Positions 36,910 to 48,961 of a stretch of DNA of 64,000 nucleotides are shown here, piece after piece (the first letter of the stretch is position 1; every line of letters starts with the position of its first letter). This DNA is from Phoenix dactylifera (lineage: Eukaryota > Streptophyta > Magnoliopsida > Arecales > Arecaceae), in the NCBI RefSeq assembly GCF_009389715.1, contig NC_052399.1, positions 17,425,646-17,489,645 on the forward strand. The letters run 5' to 3'. Both the position numbers and the translations under genes were made by a program. The notes below the pieces were generated by a model. It saw only the letters and a program-made list of their open reading frames with translations, did no database searches and was not told the DNA's origin.

Positions 36910-39900
36910 ATGGACTGCTGGAGGGAGGCAGAAGGCAAACAAGTCCATGACCCCTTGTTCTACCAATACTACCGGCACATCGCCGCCGGCGATGCTTACT
37001 GCATGACGACGAGGCCAGGTTCGACCGCCAAGGCCGAGAGGTGCGTGTGGGTTCCAGGGCCTATCATCGTCGGCGCCGGGCCTTCAGGGCTGGTGGTCGC
37101 CGCCTGCCTGAAAGAGAAGGGTGTCCCCAGCCTGATCCTGGAGCGCGCCGACTGCATCGCCTCCCTGTGGCAGCTCAAGACCTACGACCGCCTCCGCCTC
37201 CACCTCCCCAAGCAGTTCTGCGAGCTGCCGCTGATGCCGTTCCCCAAGTGGTTCCCGACGTACCCCACCAAGCAGCAGTTCGTCGCCTACCTCGAGGACT
37301 ACGCGAGGAGGTTCGACATCCGGCCAGCGTTCAATGAGACGGTGGTCAGCGCCGAGTACGACGCCGTGCTGGGGTTTTGGAGGGTCAGGACGACGGCGAC
37401 CACCAGCAAGGAGGAGAGGACGGAGTACGTGTGCCAGTGGCTGGTGGTTGCCACCGGGGAGAATGCGGAAGCCGTCCTGCCGGAGATTGACGGCTTGCGG
37501 GAGTTTAAAGGGACCATCATGCATACAAGCATCTACAAAAGCGGCGACGTGTTCCGAGGGAAGAGGGTGCTCGTCGTCGGGTGCGGCAACTCGGGGATGG
37601 AGGTCTGCTTGGACCTCTGCAATCACAATGTCTATCCTTCCCTCGTCGTAAGAGATACGGTGAGCTTTTCTTCTCGGCATCAGTAATACAAGAAAATTAT
37701 TCCTCTCTGTTCCCCCTTGTTTCATACATTTACACAAATGATTAGAAACGTCATTAGGGTTTCTACATAAATTGCATTCTCCTAGTAGAAATCAGATTGT
37801 TCTTCTCACCAATTAAACGCAATTTTCTTTTGCTCCTAATTTTGGTGTAGGTCTGGTTATTTTCTTTTTTATTTCTTTTGGGTGTAGGTGACGAATCTGG
37901 ATTAGCGTTATCGTTGTTGTGTTATTATTAGTGCTAGTGCCATGACCGTCGTCAGCGACACAGTAAAACGCTGGGCTCACGTGCTGCAATTCCCCTTGTT
38001 ATTAAACTTAAACTGCAGCATTTTAAAAATTAGGGGGAGAAAGTGGCATGCGAAGAAAGATAGATTCGCCATGGAAGTTGTCTTTTTCTCGAGAACCGTC
38101 CACTATCTTCCATTTCCGAGCCACGATCGAATTCCAGTCGTTCCCTTTCTTGGGACTCATTCCCACGCGGGGAGTCCTCCAATTCCTCCATCAGAAACCA
38201 CACTATTGTTCGTACATTTTTCTGAGCTCGCCGATACCAGTCTTTCCATATATTTTATTTTTTTTTCCTTTCCGAAAGTTGATGCAAAAGCTGTACCAAA
38301 TATCTTGAAATATATGCATAAATGCGCGGGTCCCAATTGCCACAGACAAAGGGGAAAAGCAACCTTTGTCATTTCAAATCCTAATAAATAAGGAGAACGA
38401 AGGTAATTCGTCTTCAAGTCATCATACTCCGGCTCCCTCCCCTTCTTTTGGGAATTAGAAAGAATATGGAGGAGATACGGAGATGAGGAGGCTACACCCA
38501 AGTTGCAGCAAAAGGTGTGGTGCTATACTGGCAACATGGGCAGGAGAGAGCTTTATGTCTAGCTCCAGTTCATGCCCCAACTGTCACCAGTTCATCATAT
38601 CCTTCTTCTTTTTTTTTTTGTCAAAAACCAGTTCATCATATCCTTCAACAACTCATTCTATCCCATCTCCATGCTCCTTTTTCATCTCTTTTCCGTCATT
38701 TTATTGCCACCAGGTGCACGTTCTGCCTCGAGATATTCTTGGAAGCTCCACTTTCGGGCTGTCCATGTGGCTGCTCAAGTGGTTCCCCGTACAAATGGTG
38801 GATCGCCTGCTGCTTCTGGCCGCCCGCCTTATGCTCGGCGACACAGCCAGGTTCGGCCTCGAGCGGCCTCAGATTGGACCCCTCGAGCTCAAGTCGCTCT
38901 CCGGCAAGACTCCGGTCCTCGATGTCGGCACTCTCGCCAAGATCAAATCTGGAGACATCAAGGTCCATAGCAATGCTCATGAGTTGCCGATCCCTCCAAC
39001 GCATCATTGCTTGCTACTCACAATTGCCAGGCTTCTCTTTCTTGCTCCTCAGGTGTGCTCTGCAATAAAGAGATTCACAGGACATGGAGTGGAATTCGTA
39101 GACGGGAAATCGTCGGAATTTGACGCTGTCGTCTTAGCCACTGGCTACAAAAGCAATGTAGCATCCTGGCTGAAGGTAGATATCATTTACTCATCATTAA
39201 CGGCTGTGCTACTAATCATGGTTTTATAATTTGCATCTCTTCCTTTTCTTTGTCGAAGGAAGGATTTAGAATTACTTTATGATGATTTTGAAGGTCAAAA
39301 ATCGGAATTTATATATAAAGCCCTCCAAGGATTTAAAGATCGAGATTTTGGTGGTTACTGATATAACATTATACTGTGTGATTGATACACATATGCCACA
39401 GTTGAAATTCACTGTTCCATTAGACACTGTTAAATCGGAATTTATAAAGCCCTCCAAGGATATTAAGATCGAGATTTTGGTGGTTACTGATATAACACTA
39501 TACTGTGTGATTGATACACGTGCCACAGTTGAAATTCACTGTTCCATTCATCACTGTTTCTAGGATCAAAGGGACAATTTTTCTTAATTTCTTATGTCGA
39601 ATTCAGTACTGTTATTTTGTCTCGGATATTACCCTAATTAATTAGTAGGGTTGGAATTACTAGACTTGTGCTGATAATACGGCAATAAAATTTTTATTAT
39701 ATCTTGCTCAGTGGGGCGTTTGGTTTGGCAGGAGAGGGAGTTCTTCTCGGAGAAAGATGGGCTGCCGAGGAGCCCCTTTCCCAATGGATGGAAAGGGGAG
39801 CGTGGGCTGTATTCTGTGGGGTTCACAAAACGTGGAATTCTTGGGGCGTCAATGGACGCAACGAGGATTGCTCAAGACATCGAACAGTGCTGGAGACCGG

Positions 39901-39947
39901 AGGCCAAGCAGCTCCTGGCTTTCCATTGCCCCTCAGAACAAAAATGA
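36910..39947 (+). CDS. YUC: YUCCA flavin-containing monooxygenase (auxin biosynthesis), four exons
   Basis: Exons 36910-37659, 38714-38962, 39053-39175 and 39732-39947 join in phase 0 with GT-AG borders and give 445 residues. YUCCA enzymes convert indole-3-pyruvate to indole-3-acetic acid using FAD, NADPH and oxygen. Visible motifs are FAD-binding GAGPSG (55-60), the FMO identifying block [11 protein letters not shown] (199-209), NADPH-binding GCGNSG (224-229), an ATGE motif in exon 1 and LATGYKSNV in exon 3. The ending '[19 protein letters not shown]' is typical of the family. The length is slightly above the usual 400-430. The N-terminus '[10 protein letters not shown]' resembles the YUC2/YUC6 type, an impression from memory. 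Intron 2 is only 90 bases, a multiple of three, and has no in-frame stop. Intron 3 holds a tandem duplication. No frame damage is seen, so the gene appears intact. Confidence 0.93.
39299..39558. repeat. Tandem duplication (period 133) inside YUCCA intron 3
   Basis: The unit at 39299-39431, starting AAATCGGAATTTATA, is repeated at 39432-39558 with over 90% identity. The second copy has small deletions. It creates misleading open frames on both strands. It lies between exons 3 and 4, so it does not affect coding. Confidence 0.9.
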
Positions 39948-41436
39948 TAACAAGAGACTCTTGATAGATTGGAGGAGAGAACACTGGCCATTTCCCTTTC
40001 TCTCCATCAGATGACCAGGAAGGCAAATTAATGATATTGTTATCTCCGATAATGAGATACATAACCTAGCTACAGAATGAAAAGGGAGGAGGTTTTGGCT
40101 TTACTGGTAATTTGTATATCCTGTATATTGCCATTTTCCTAATTGGATTGACTGACGTGTAGAGAGAGAGAGAAAGGTAGGACGGGGGTGCTTGTTGCTG
40201 GGGTTTGACAGTATCTATCAAAGTTGATTGGATTTCAATTTTGTTCGTTTCCCAAGTGTCATGTAGTGTGGGGTGAGGGTCAGGAGCAGATAGGTTTGAT
40301 CTCTATTTTGTTTTCATGTTCGCATTCCTCATTGGAAGTGTCATGTGACGCAGTTTCTCGAATTGACTACAGTTTAACTTATTGACGAGACACTGACCAT
40401 TTTACTGTGTTCCTCTCTACCGGAAAAAAGAGAAAAGAACTGTGGCTCTATCTTTAAGAGAGAAAAATGGGCAATGCTCTCATGACTAATATTTGGCTCT
40501 TGCTAAATATTTGGCTCTTCCTTATCATCCCCAAATCATTCTCACGACCCTGTCCTCCACTGAGGACCACCACTACTCCTTTCATGAGGCTGAGAGAGGG
40601 ATCTATAGCCCGCCTTTCATTGAATTCAAAAGATAAGGTCATAGCTGCATGTGATGGTCTCCTTCAACACTCATGGTTGCACCTATCCTCTATGCTTGTT
40701 CGGATATTTGATAGTTTTTAATCCAGAAGCCCTCTTGATTCCTTCTTCATAGCTCTTGATTGGGTGGTGAGGAAGGAAAGGAGACAAGCCCATGTCGACC
40801 TCGACCACACGCACAAACCGATGTCGAACAAACTCGGAGGCAAAAAGGGGAGAGGGACGAGGAGCACTGTTAGCTCGCCAATGTGCCGACTTTATCGGAT
40901 GTCGTTCTCTGAAGTTTGTGTGCTTGAGGTGGGTGTTATATTCACCTGCCAAACAACTCAAGATGAGGTCTGAAATATCTGGAATCTCTCATGCCAGAGT
41001 CGAGTAGAGGGGGAGGGATGTTTGAGAATTTAATCTTAGTTTTGTGTCTTTGTCATCATTTTTTTACTATGAAATAAAGAGAGGAAAAGAGAGAGAGAGA
41101 CGTATCTTGACCTGCTGCATCCACTACGGAATCGATACTTTGTATCGGAAGCTGAATGATTGAGGAAAGAAGGCAAGTGCAGGCTGCAAGTGGCGGTCCA
41201 AGTATACTGACATACCATTAATTCCTTGGTGTGCATGTGTGCATTACACTAGATATTAGGGTGCTTGAGTTGTGGGATCGCGTTGTCAATTGGATCCATT
41301 GGTGGTCCAATTGGCACAAGTCACATTCTGTACTTCTAACACGACTCTAAGGATCCTGGGCCCTCGTGGAGGCTACCCATGGAACAAACCTGTTCACATA
41401 TTATCGGCACGACTTAAGAAAGATACTTGATAAACC
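39948..41436. other. YUCCA 3' flank and intergenic DNA
   Basis: The 3' untranslated region is expected at the start. Beyond it there are only short open frames without recognisable features. Confidence 0.5.
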
Positions 41437-41720
41437 AAGGGCATGTCTAATTGGAGAGAGTTGAACTTTAGAATGGAAATAAGAATGAGTAACTTCCGTT
41501 CCAGCCGTTTGGTTAGGAGCTGTCCTATTTTCATTCTAATTTTAGAAAAAATGGAATATGCCCTAATCATCCAAAATCTATCTCCCCCGATACTCAAATT
41601 TTATTCGAATTCCGAGTTTGATTCTATCTACAAACTAAATATATGGGAAGATATGTCTATTCTGATTTTCACTCCAATCCATCCTGATTATAATTTCAAT
41701 CACAAACCAAATATGTCTTG
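41437..41720. repeat. Possible MITE
   Basis: The left end (GGGCATGTCTAATTGG) and the reverse complement of the right end (GACATATTTGGTTTG) are partly alike. The body has the AT-rich style of plant MITEs that carry 'accaaatatg' ends. I found no clear target duplication. Confidence 0.4.
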
Positions 41721-42220
41721 TGGATAGAAATTCATCCAAGTTCCTTGCGCTGTAGCAAACGTTTCCTTGTTCACCTCAGTGCTCACGGGTCCTCATCACA
41801 TGGAGAGAAGATCCGCACCTGGCTAGTTGTTTGCTCCAGAACAGCACAGCTACCCGTTGCTAAGGAGATATCTCTGAACGAGAGGGCAAAACTAGTGGTA
41901 CGTAACAGCCACGAAAGGGGCACCCTAATAAATCCATGCAATAACTCGTGGTCCATGCGTGTTGAGTGTGACTGCATTAACCAAAGTTTAGCCCAATCCC
42001 CTCCATCTTTTTTGAATGCATGGAATAGTGAGAAGCTTGCATTGTTTATTGAGCTCGTCTCACTGGAAAAGATTTTTTTCAAGGTACTCACCATCATAGT
42101 CCCATGCTTCGGGATAGTCCGGCTTGATAAAATAATTCAAATTTCAAAAAAAATCTGAAAATTTTGTCAAAGTTAAAAAATAAATTCCAAACAATAAAGA
42201 TAAAAACAAAAAATATAAAT
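41721..42220. other. Intergenic DNA
   Basis: A 146-codon open frame runs through here (41718-42158), but the peptide has no recognisable motif and an equally open frame lies opposite. I do not call a gene. Confidence 0.4.
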
Positions 42221-43900
42221 TGTCACGTTCTAAACCTATTATTTGGGTCGGACACGTGATACGGTCGTATAAACCCTAAAGCAGTACCCTAAAGATCATT
42301 CAAGACCTAAGATAAATCCAATAACACTAGAATAATCAATCATAAAGTTCAACTATCTACTCAACTAATTAAATAAAATCATCATTATCAAAAAATAAAA
42401 TTTACTCAATTAAAAAATTTAAATATTCATTCGGTATCAGAAAATCAACTATCTAACTAATAGTTTTGACACTCAAACTCCATGCCCGACCCAACCTAGA
42501 TTACGCATCCTGCAACTCTAAAAAAAAAAATGGTGTGAGCTTTATAGCCGGTAAGAGTTTTCTACACTCATACCAATATAGATAAAGTAAATTTAAAATA
42601 GAGATTAGCTATAAACCATATCAAAATGCAAGTAAAATTGTAAAATGTCATATCGATTATTCAACATAGCTCAAATAAATCCACATAAATATGCCCACAT
42701 AAATGTACTCTTCAAACATACAACTCTTTCAAAAAAATATATCAAATATATCATCAGTCTAAAACCTTTGTTTAATAGTCGTTTCATATATCTTATCTTT
42801 CGTTGTTGTCTAGATTTTTGATCAATAATTATCTTTCTGATTTTGGACTATCCATAATCATGCTTTGTCTCATGATTGGCAAACCATAATCCACACTTCG
42901 ACCCACAGTGGCAAATCATAATATTCGTGCTCTAACCCGTGGTGGCAACCATAATATCTACCATTTGGCTCATGGTGACAAACTAAAATATTTGCGTTTC
43001 GGCTCATGATGGCAAACCAAAATAGCCGTGCTTCGGTCCTTTGTGATAAACTATAATATCCGTGTTTTAACCCACGGTAGCAAACCAATGTATCACAGTT
43101 TGGCCCATGATTAAAAATCCATAACATGTCTAGTCTAAATTCTTTCATTCAGCAATCAAATTATTAAATTTCATCCATGCTAGATAAAATATAATTTTAT
43201 ATTATATTTCTTTTCAAAATCATAATCCAAATAACCAAAACCATCGATATTTGATATGTCTATACAATAAAGAAATATATATGTGTGTGTGTGTGTGTAT
43301 ATATATATTCATATCAAAAATCAATTAGCAATCATGTGGCAAACGATATAAAATCCAAAATCATCGACATAAGTTACAAAACATATATTAGTCATATAAA
43401 TGATTGTGTACAGAGATTTTTACATCTACCAGTCTCAGACTTTAGAACAACGAACACCAATTCACTTCTTGATCTATGAACTCGAGTGTAGGGTATCCTA
43501 TTCAACACCTTTTTGCCAAGACTGTTGCTGCCCCAACTCCCGCGAGATCTTGTGGCTGAATCAACTGAAAATCTTCAAGAAATTCTTTCCAAAAGAGCTC
43601 TATTCATCAATCTAATTAAGGGATCCTCGAATATGGATATTAGAGAGAAGGTAGGGGTTTCTTTTATAGACAAAAAAGAGAGTTTAGAGAAGAAAAGCAT
43701 GGCCCTAGAGTCCTCCATCTAATAGGATTGGTGAAGAAGACGGACTCCTGCTAGGGGTCTCCTTCCCTAGTGAACTGTATGAGAATTTTTGTTTCTCCCC
43801 CGCCTCACATGCAAGGCATGAGTGGCTCCACCTACTTTAGACCGAGTCATCACATTCTCTCCCCATAAAATAATTTTGTCCTCGAAATTAATGTAAGTAA
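42221..43900 (-). mobile_element. Ty3/gypsy (Tekay/Del-like) 3' LTR with polypurine tract, minus strand
   Basis: Read on the minus strand, 43900-43855 gives a 'cctcgaaatt'-complement block (AATTTCGAGGACAAAATT), then TTATGGGGAGAGAA, the polypurine tract. The LTR then starts with TGTGATGACTCGG at 43854 and ends in GTGACA at 42221. The block before the polypurine tract is a hallmark of Tekay/Del chromoviruses. The LTR is 1634 bases and contains a minisatellite. Internal coding sequence is missing beyond the tract, so the element is truncated. Confidence 0.75.
42850..43130. repeat. Minisatellite, unit about 34 bases, 7-8 degenerate copies
   Basis: A unit of the form 'cgtgcttcggcccatggtggcaaaccataatat' (written here in fragments: CGTGCTTCGG then CCCATGGTGGCAAACC) recurs about eight times with roughly 70-80% similarity. 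It lies inside the gypsy LTR. A long open frame on the minus strand simply translates this repeat. Confidence 0.8.
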
Positions 43901-44311
43901 GGTTTTAAAGGGTTGAAGATACTCAATCCTCCAACTCTTAAGTAAACTCCCTTATATCCATGATTTGAATTAAATCGTTTGCATCATAACATGCTCTAAT
44001 TCAAAATTGATGTTGTCCGACTAGCTTTATATACAGTGACTTAACCCACCACACTTTTGCTGTGCAATGCTAATATAAATCCACCAAAATTCTATTAGTT
44101 AGCGAAATAATTTTTGACTAAAATGCTTCTATATACTGTAATAGATAAGACACAAAATTTGTTAAATGCTACATATTATCACTCGAGACACAAGTTGTCC
44201 ATTGAAAGCAAAACCCTATAAATCACTTCGGCCACAATCCTTGGTGACCTTAACCCTAGGCTCTGATGCTGCTTCTGTCATAGTCCCTAATGATCTTAAA
44301 TCTAGTCTCTG
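43901..44311. other. Intergenic DNA
   Basis: Nothing recognised apart from AT-rich sequence, possibly degraded retrotransposon. Confidence 0.4.
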
Positions 44312-44411
44312 ATATTAAAAGCGAACTGAAACGTATTATTCAGATTTCTTGATCCTATACAAATACGCAAGATCTATCCAATGTATAGCCAATGTGAGAC
44401 TAAATGCTGCA
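44312..44411 (-). mobile_element. TRIM LTR remnant, minus strand
   Basis: The minus strand from 44411 reads a diverged copy of the 137-base TRIM LTR: TGCGAGGATCCATGC, then 'agtctcacattgg', 'agatcttg' and 'ataggatcaagaaat'. Similarity is lost before the LTR end. It is the third member of the family in this window. Confidence 0.55.
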
Positions 44412-44471
44412 TGGATCCTCGCATAAACATTGTAAAATATTTATAAATTTATTTAATTTTAAAAATATAGA

Positions 44472-44531
<60 letters not shown>
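44472..44531. repeat. (AAT)n microsatellite
   Basis: About 20 uninterrupted AAT units. It is a likely length-polymorphic site. Confidence 0.95.
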
Positions 44532-44532
<1 letters not shown>

Positions 44533-45020
44533 GTGGAAAAGTCACCTGTAGCAATAAATTTAAATCAGTTAAGAATCATTTGTGAATAAATTGTAGAATA
44601 TGTACATAATTCAAGAAAATGAGTAGTTCTGGATCGACTTGATTTTCGAGAAAAATTCAGAGAATTTGTACATAATTGTAGAATTTGTACATAATCCAGG
44701 GGCTATAGTTACCAATCATTCGTAGCATCCTTGCTTGTCCTGACTGAGAGAACGAGACTGGGCAGCCTCTCTTTTAACTACTGTTCTCATTGCATCCAAG
44801 GAAGAAAGGAGAGTACCCCCTTTCATCAGCTGTCTCTCTCAGTCACGAGCTACCAGAACAGTACAAGGTAGAGAGAGAGAGAGAGAGTGCCCTCTTAAAG
44901 TTGGGCATCAATCTTTATTCCCTCACCAAACATTGAGGAATCTCAAAAGAATCCAGATCTTCCCAATGATGAAGCCCTGCCGCCCATTGATTTGCACTCA
45001 TTCGTCATGGATCCTACGCC
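44532..45020. other. Intergenic DNA
   Basis: There is a GA-rich run at 44871-44887; nothing else is recognised. Confidence 0.45.
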
Positions 45021-45534
45021 TGGCGCTTTTTTTTTTTTTTTTTCCTCTGTACATCGGCGTCTCACATATATCGGATGGGAGAGCAGCACATAAAGTCAAA
45101 GAAAATATGTATATTAAAGGCGGCACCGAGATGTGGGTTTTTCAAACAAAATCTTCAAAATGATAAGCCGCAAAAGATGTCACCTAGTCCACTGCACTGT
45201 TAACTTCTCGAAAGACATGAGTAGTCCGATGAGAGATACACTCCTCCAAAATACTGCGAATGTGATGTATCAGACGCAACCCACCAGCTGCACAGCCCGC
45301 CTTCTGGATCCACTCAGTCACTGTGACTAAGTCTCCCTCGAGGATAAGAAGATCCATGCCTAGCACTCTCCTAAAACTTCTTCCCACGCGGCCCTGATCT
45401 CAATACCAAGCACAGACTAATCGAAAATCCATCGGCCCCCAGCTACCACCAGGGCCGGCCCGAGCCTTAGGCGACTGAGGCGGTCGCCTAAGGCCCCGGG
45501 CCAATGGAAGGCCCCCGGGAGGTGAAGAGAGAGA

Positions 45535-45571
<37 letters not shown>

Positions 45572-46700
45572 AGGGAGGGTCTGACCGTGACCAAAAGGAA
45601 GCAAAGGCCCCATATAAAACGGGAATAGGGGCTGGCTACGAGTCTTCCCCCTTGATGGAAGGGAGGTGGATTGGCCTGCAGAGGGGAAATTTAGGAAGTT
45701 GGGGACGGTAGTTTTGTTTTGGATGGAGAGAGAGAGAGGAGGGATTTGGTTGGCTTGATACACGCCTGAAGCCACTCTTATCTTTCATCCCTTCTCTTGT
45801 TTGGTTTTGGTCTTGGTTTTCCTTCCCTCACATTACTCCTGATCCAGCTGGGCCATCAGGAAGAAAGGGGGATTGGAAATGGACTTCTTGGAGGGTGGAG
45901 ATTCTTTTAATTTTCTCCTCTCGGTTTCTTCTTCCCTCTTGGGTGGTAGAGAGAGAAGGAAGGAGGGGGTTGAATGGCTGCTGTGCTGTGATGTTGCGGT
46001 TGCTGCTTGGGTACTCACTTGAAGGGGAGATGGAGGGATGGGACTTTTCTTAATTAGATGGAGTCAATTTCCCATAATGCCCCTACTTTCTTTTATAGAG
46101 AAGCTCCTCTCTGGACAAATTCTTTTCTTTACCTTGGCCATGAAGTGCCATGGGATGACCTTTTCCTATTCCGCTCTTGCTTGACATGATAAACAATATT
46201 GCCAAGCATTATCTCAGTTATTTAATCAGTTTCATGGCCCTTCTTTTAGGATAATTACTTTTTTACACTTCCATTCAAAAATAATATTAAATTAAAAAGG
46301 TTTCTTGCCTATCTTTGTTAGATTCATGTATCTTTGTTGAAATAGTGTACTTGATAGCTATCCATTTTCATATCATTTTTTAAATATTTTATATTTATTA
46401 AAAAAATTTATTATTAAAAAAAGGCCTCATTTATTGGATTCGCCTTAGGCCCCCAAATGTATTGGGCCGCCCCTGGCTACCACAAATCTAGCCTTGTGGT
46501 CTCTGATAACAGACCAGGCACCACACCTGCCATTCTTCTTGACCCTACCATCAAACTCCATCGGGAGAAATCCGGCCTTGTAGCCTTTTTCTCCTCCTCT
46601 CTAACATAACAATCCGTTACTACTACTCTTTCACTGTATCCGTCACCATCCGGTCCCAAAAACTGAGCACAATAACGATCGACTTGGTTTGCCAAAGAAA
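45021..46700 (-). mobile_element. L1-type LINE 3' fragment, minus strand, split by a hAT-like insertion
   Basis: On the minus strand two separated blocks translate as one RNase H domain of a plant LINE. One, at about 46690-46484, includes 'GRCGAWSVIRDHKARFVVA'. The other, at about 45441-45150, includes 'LILEGDLVTVTEWIQKAG' and 'HVFREVNSAVD'. An A-tail (T-run on the plus strand, 45026-45042) closes the element. Removing 45450-46475 and one 8-base copy rejoins the domain. The 5' part of the LINE is absent and the frame has stops. Confidence 0.75.
45450..46475. mobile_element. hAT-like element with 8-bp target duplication
   Basis: The ends are CAGGGCCGGCCC on the left and, as reverse complement, CAGGGGCGGCCC on the right. 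Both are flanked by the identical octamer GCTACCAC (45442-45449 and 46476-46483). The 'ccttaggcg' words near both ends extend the inverted similarity. CAGGG-type ends with 8-bp duplications are characteristic of hAT transposons. At 1026 bases, with no transposase-like frame, it is non-autonomous. It carries a (GA)n/(GGGA)n tract at 45523-45578. Confidence 0.85.
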
Positions 46701-48960
46701 ATCTCAAAGGCGTTCTCCCGCATTCACTGGAACTGGGTCGGATCTTATGGTATCCGATCCCGGACAAGGGACAGGTGTCGATACCCGGTGGTGGATCCTT
46801 GGGCTACTTTCGGCTTTGAGGGGGTTTCCGAATGGGGTTAGTACAGGTGTCGCACGTCCCTGGTGGTCGGACCGGACCTTATACGACAATGGGTAGATAG
46901 TGGGCTATTGCCCGAATTTTGGCCCCCCTTGCTTGGTGAACAACGGATACTATTTAATTGGGGGGAAAGTTTTGGTAGGCCACCTGATATTTTTAGGGAC
47001 TATGGAACAACCTTATACTCTATTCATTGCTTCTCCAGTGAATGATTGTGTTTATTGTAAACTTATGTTATTTGTTGTTGCTATTGCTCATGATTGTAAA
47101 CTTATAATTTTTCATTCTTTGGGCAGGAGTTTTAATTTTTTTTGTCAGACATTAAATCTTATAGCATCCATTTAGTCTCTAGGTTATTAATTTGCAAATT
47201 TCACTTTAGGCTAAAAGAAGGGTTAGGTAGGAGTTGATATGAGACATGGCAGGTCGCACTTGATCTACGTCGGCCCAACAAGGTAACGGTTTCCTCCTAC
47301 CTAACTTTCAATGGCGTCCGAGCCCCACGCCGCACCCAGATAATCATACCCACAACCCTTTTGCAGAGCTAGTTGGGTCCGTTCAGGTGTCCTACAGATG
47401 TGATCAAATTGACTCTGTCCCACTAGAGAGCAGGTTTCCAACTCATTATGACCTGGTCCACCGGTCGGTTGTAGAATCTAATAAGATTTGAAGCTATGCC
47501 GGCCAAAGACAATCCCCCAGGTCAATTAGTAGCAGCACCTCAGGCAAGCGTCTCAAATAATTACGATTTTAATACGAAATGCTGAAATAAGACATCAAGG
47601 CGGCCATCGTCCTAACCAGCAAGCTGTTCTCACGAGGTATGCGACTGGGGCAAGTAAATCCGTATCCAACCTGTATGCAAACTTAGAATCGAGTCATACT
47701 TGAAGAGACGACCCTTGGGTCATGCACCGGTCTCAAATTAAGAGGATTAGTAGAGTTGGGCCACGTTGCACTAGACTTATTCCTGTTCCTCTTCAACCGC
47801 CATATGATTGTTCTGTTTGGTAAATCGAGGAAAAATAATCGCGTCATGCTCATCCACGTCGCCATACAATAAAGCGTAGTGTATATCTGAAGGCCTCCAA
47901 TCTGATGCATCTACTGGCAATTTGGCCATAAAGCATTCCTTTTGAAGTCTCTTCTTGTGGTCGAGGCAGTAGTGCAATGCAAGAGACCAGCCCTAATGAT
48001 GGGACTCATGTATGCATATCCTTTTAATTGGCCCTCAGATATCACAGGAAGGACTGCACTCTCCAGGGCAATAATGGTGAGTCGGTATTACGCGGCCTTT
48101 CAACGCCAACAGTCCCTCCAGTGGCTGGCTGTAGTCTTGGAGGACAGCATGCTTGCCTCCGTCCATGACTTGACCCCAGCTGTGATGGCTTCACTTGCAG
48201 GATTGCTCTCCCCCCTCCATCTCTGCCGCTGCCACTCCCAGCCTGTAACCCATAGCCATCAATAATAGGCAATGGAATCTGTGGACTTGGAACTCCATTG
48301 GCCATCGGGCATCTCAAAGATCATTTCACAAAAAGGTGGTCATCCCCCCACTGCCATGTGGGCTCGTTAATTGCACTGGGAGCACACACATGGGGGCGGT
48401 GCCGATGCCGGCCCTCGCTGGAATCTAGAAAAGGGTTGGATCGATCTCGGGTGGTCGAGGACGAATCTTAGTGCTTGGATTTGATAATATTGGCTTGGGA
48501 GACCTGGAACTTTTTAGAGGAGCAAGGAAACTTCCCCGCTAGGGGGATGTCATCACTTCCAACTCTCCGGAATCTCAGGGGCTCGTTGAAAAGTTTCAGT
48601 GGTGATGCCACTGAAGCGCCACTCCCCCCGCTTTCGGGCTCCAGGGATCCATAATGGAGAATCGCGGCCGGGACTGGAAGGAACCTATATGAGTTGCGAG
48701 GCCCCACAAAGGGCTGCCAAAATCATGCAAGTGGATGATTGTCCCAAGTCAACCCGGCTGGTAGGTGGGGTTCGGAACAGGGAAGGCCTCGATGGGTTCA
48801 GAGCCCACCGTGGCCGACTTGGATGATTCCCCCCATGTAAAGATGGGATGGGCTTAGCCCGTGGGCGTATGGATGCTTGCTCCCATGCTCATAGCCTAGC
48901 TTTTTGTGAAAATTAATATTTGTAGCCTGGAGTACGGCTGCTAAATGTAACACAGACAGT
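46701..48960. other. Intergenic DNA, unrecognised low-copy sequence
   Basis: The composition is less AT-rich than elsewhere. A minus-strand frame of 66 codons at 47777-47977 looks protein-like ('YCLDHKKRLQKECFMAKLP') but I do not recognise it; it may come from a transposon. No gene is called. Confidence 0.35.
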
Positions 48961-48961
48961 G

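Noticed and set aside
37084-37737. 217-codon minus-strand frame
   Set aside because: It mirrors YUCCA exon 1 on the opposite strand and results from high GC at third codon positions.
39279-39563. 94-codon plus-strand frame and an opposite 84-codon frame
   Set aside because: They come from the tandem duplication in YUCCA intron 3.
41718-42158. 146-codon plus-strand frame
   Set aside because: It has no recognisable motif, a comparably open frame on the other strand, and no promoter-like sequence.
42850-43130. CRISPR-like regularly spaced repeat
   Set aside because: The units are contiguous and degenerate with no spacers, in a plant LTR; this is a minisatellite.
42870-43148. 92-codon minus-strand frame with internal repeats
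   Set aside because: It translates the 34-base minisatellite inside the gypsy LTR.
45400-45775. Minus-strand frames rich in Ser and Leu
   Set aside because: They translate the GA microsatellite and the hAT-like element end.
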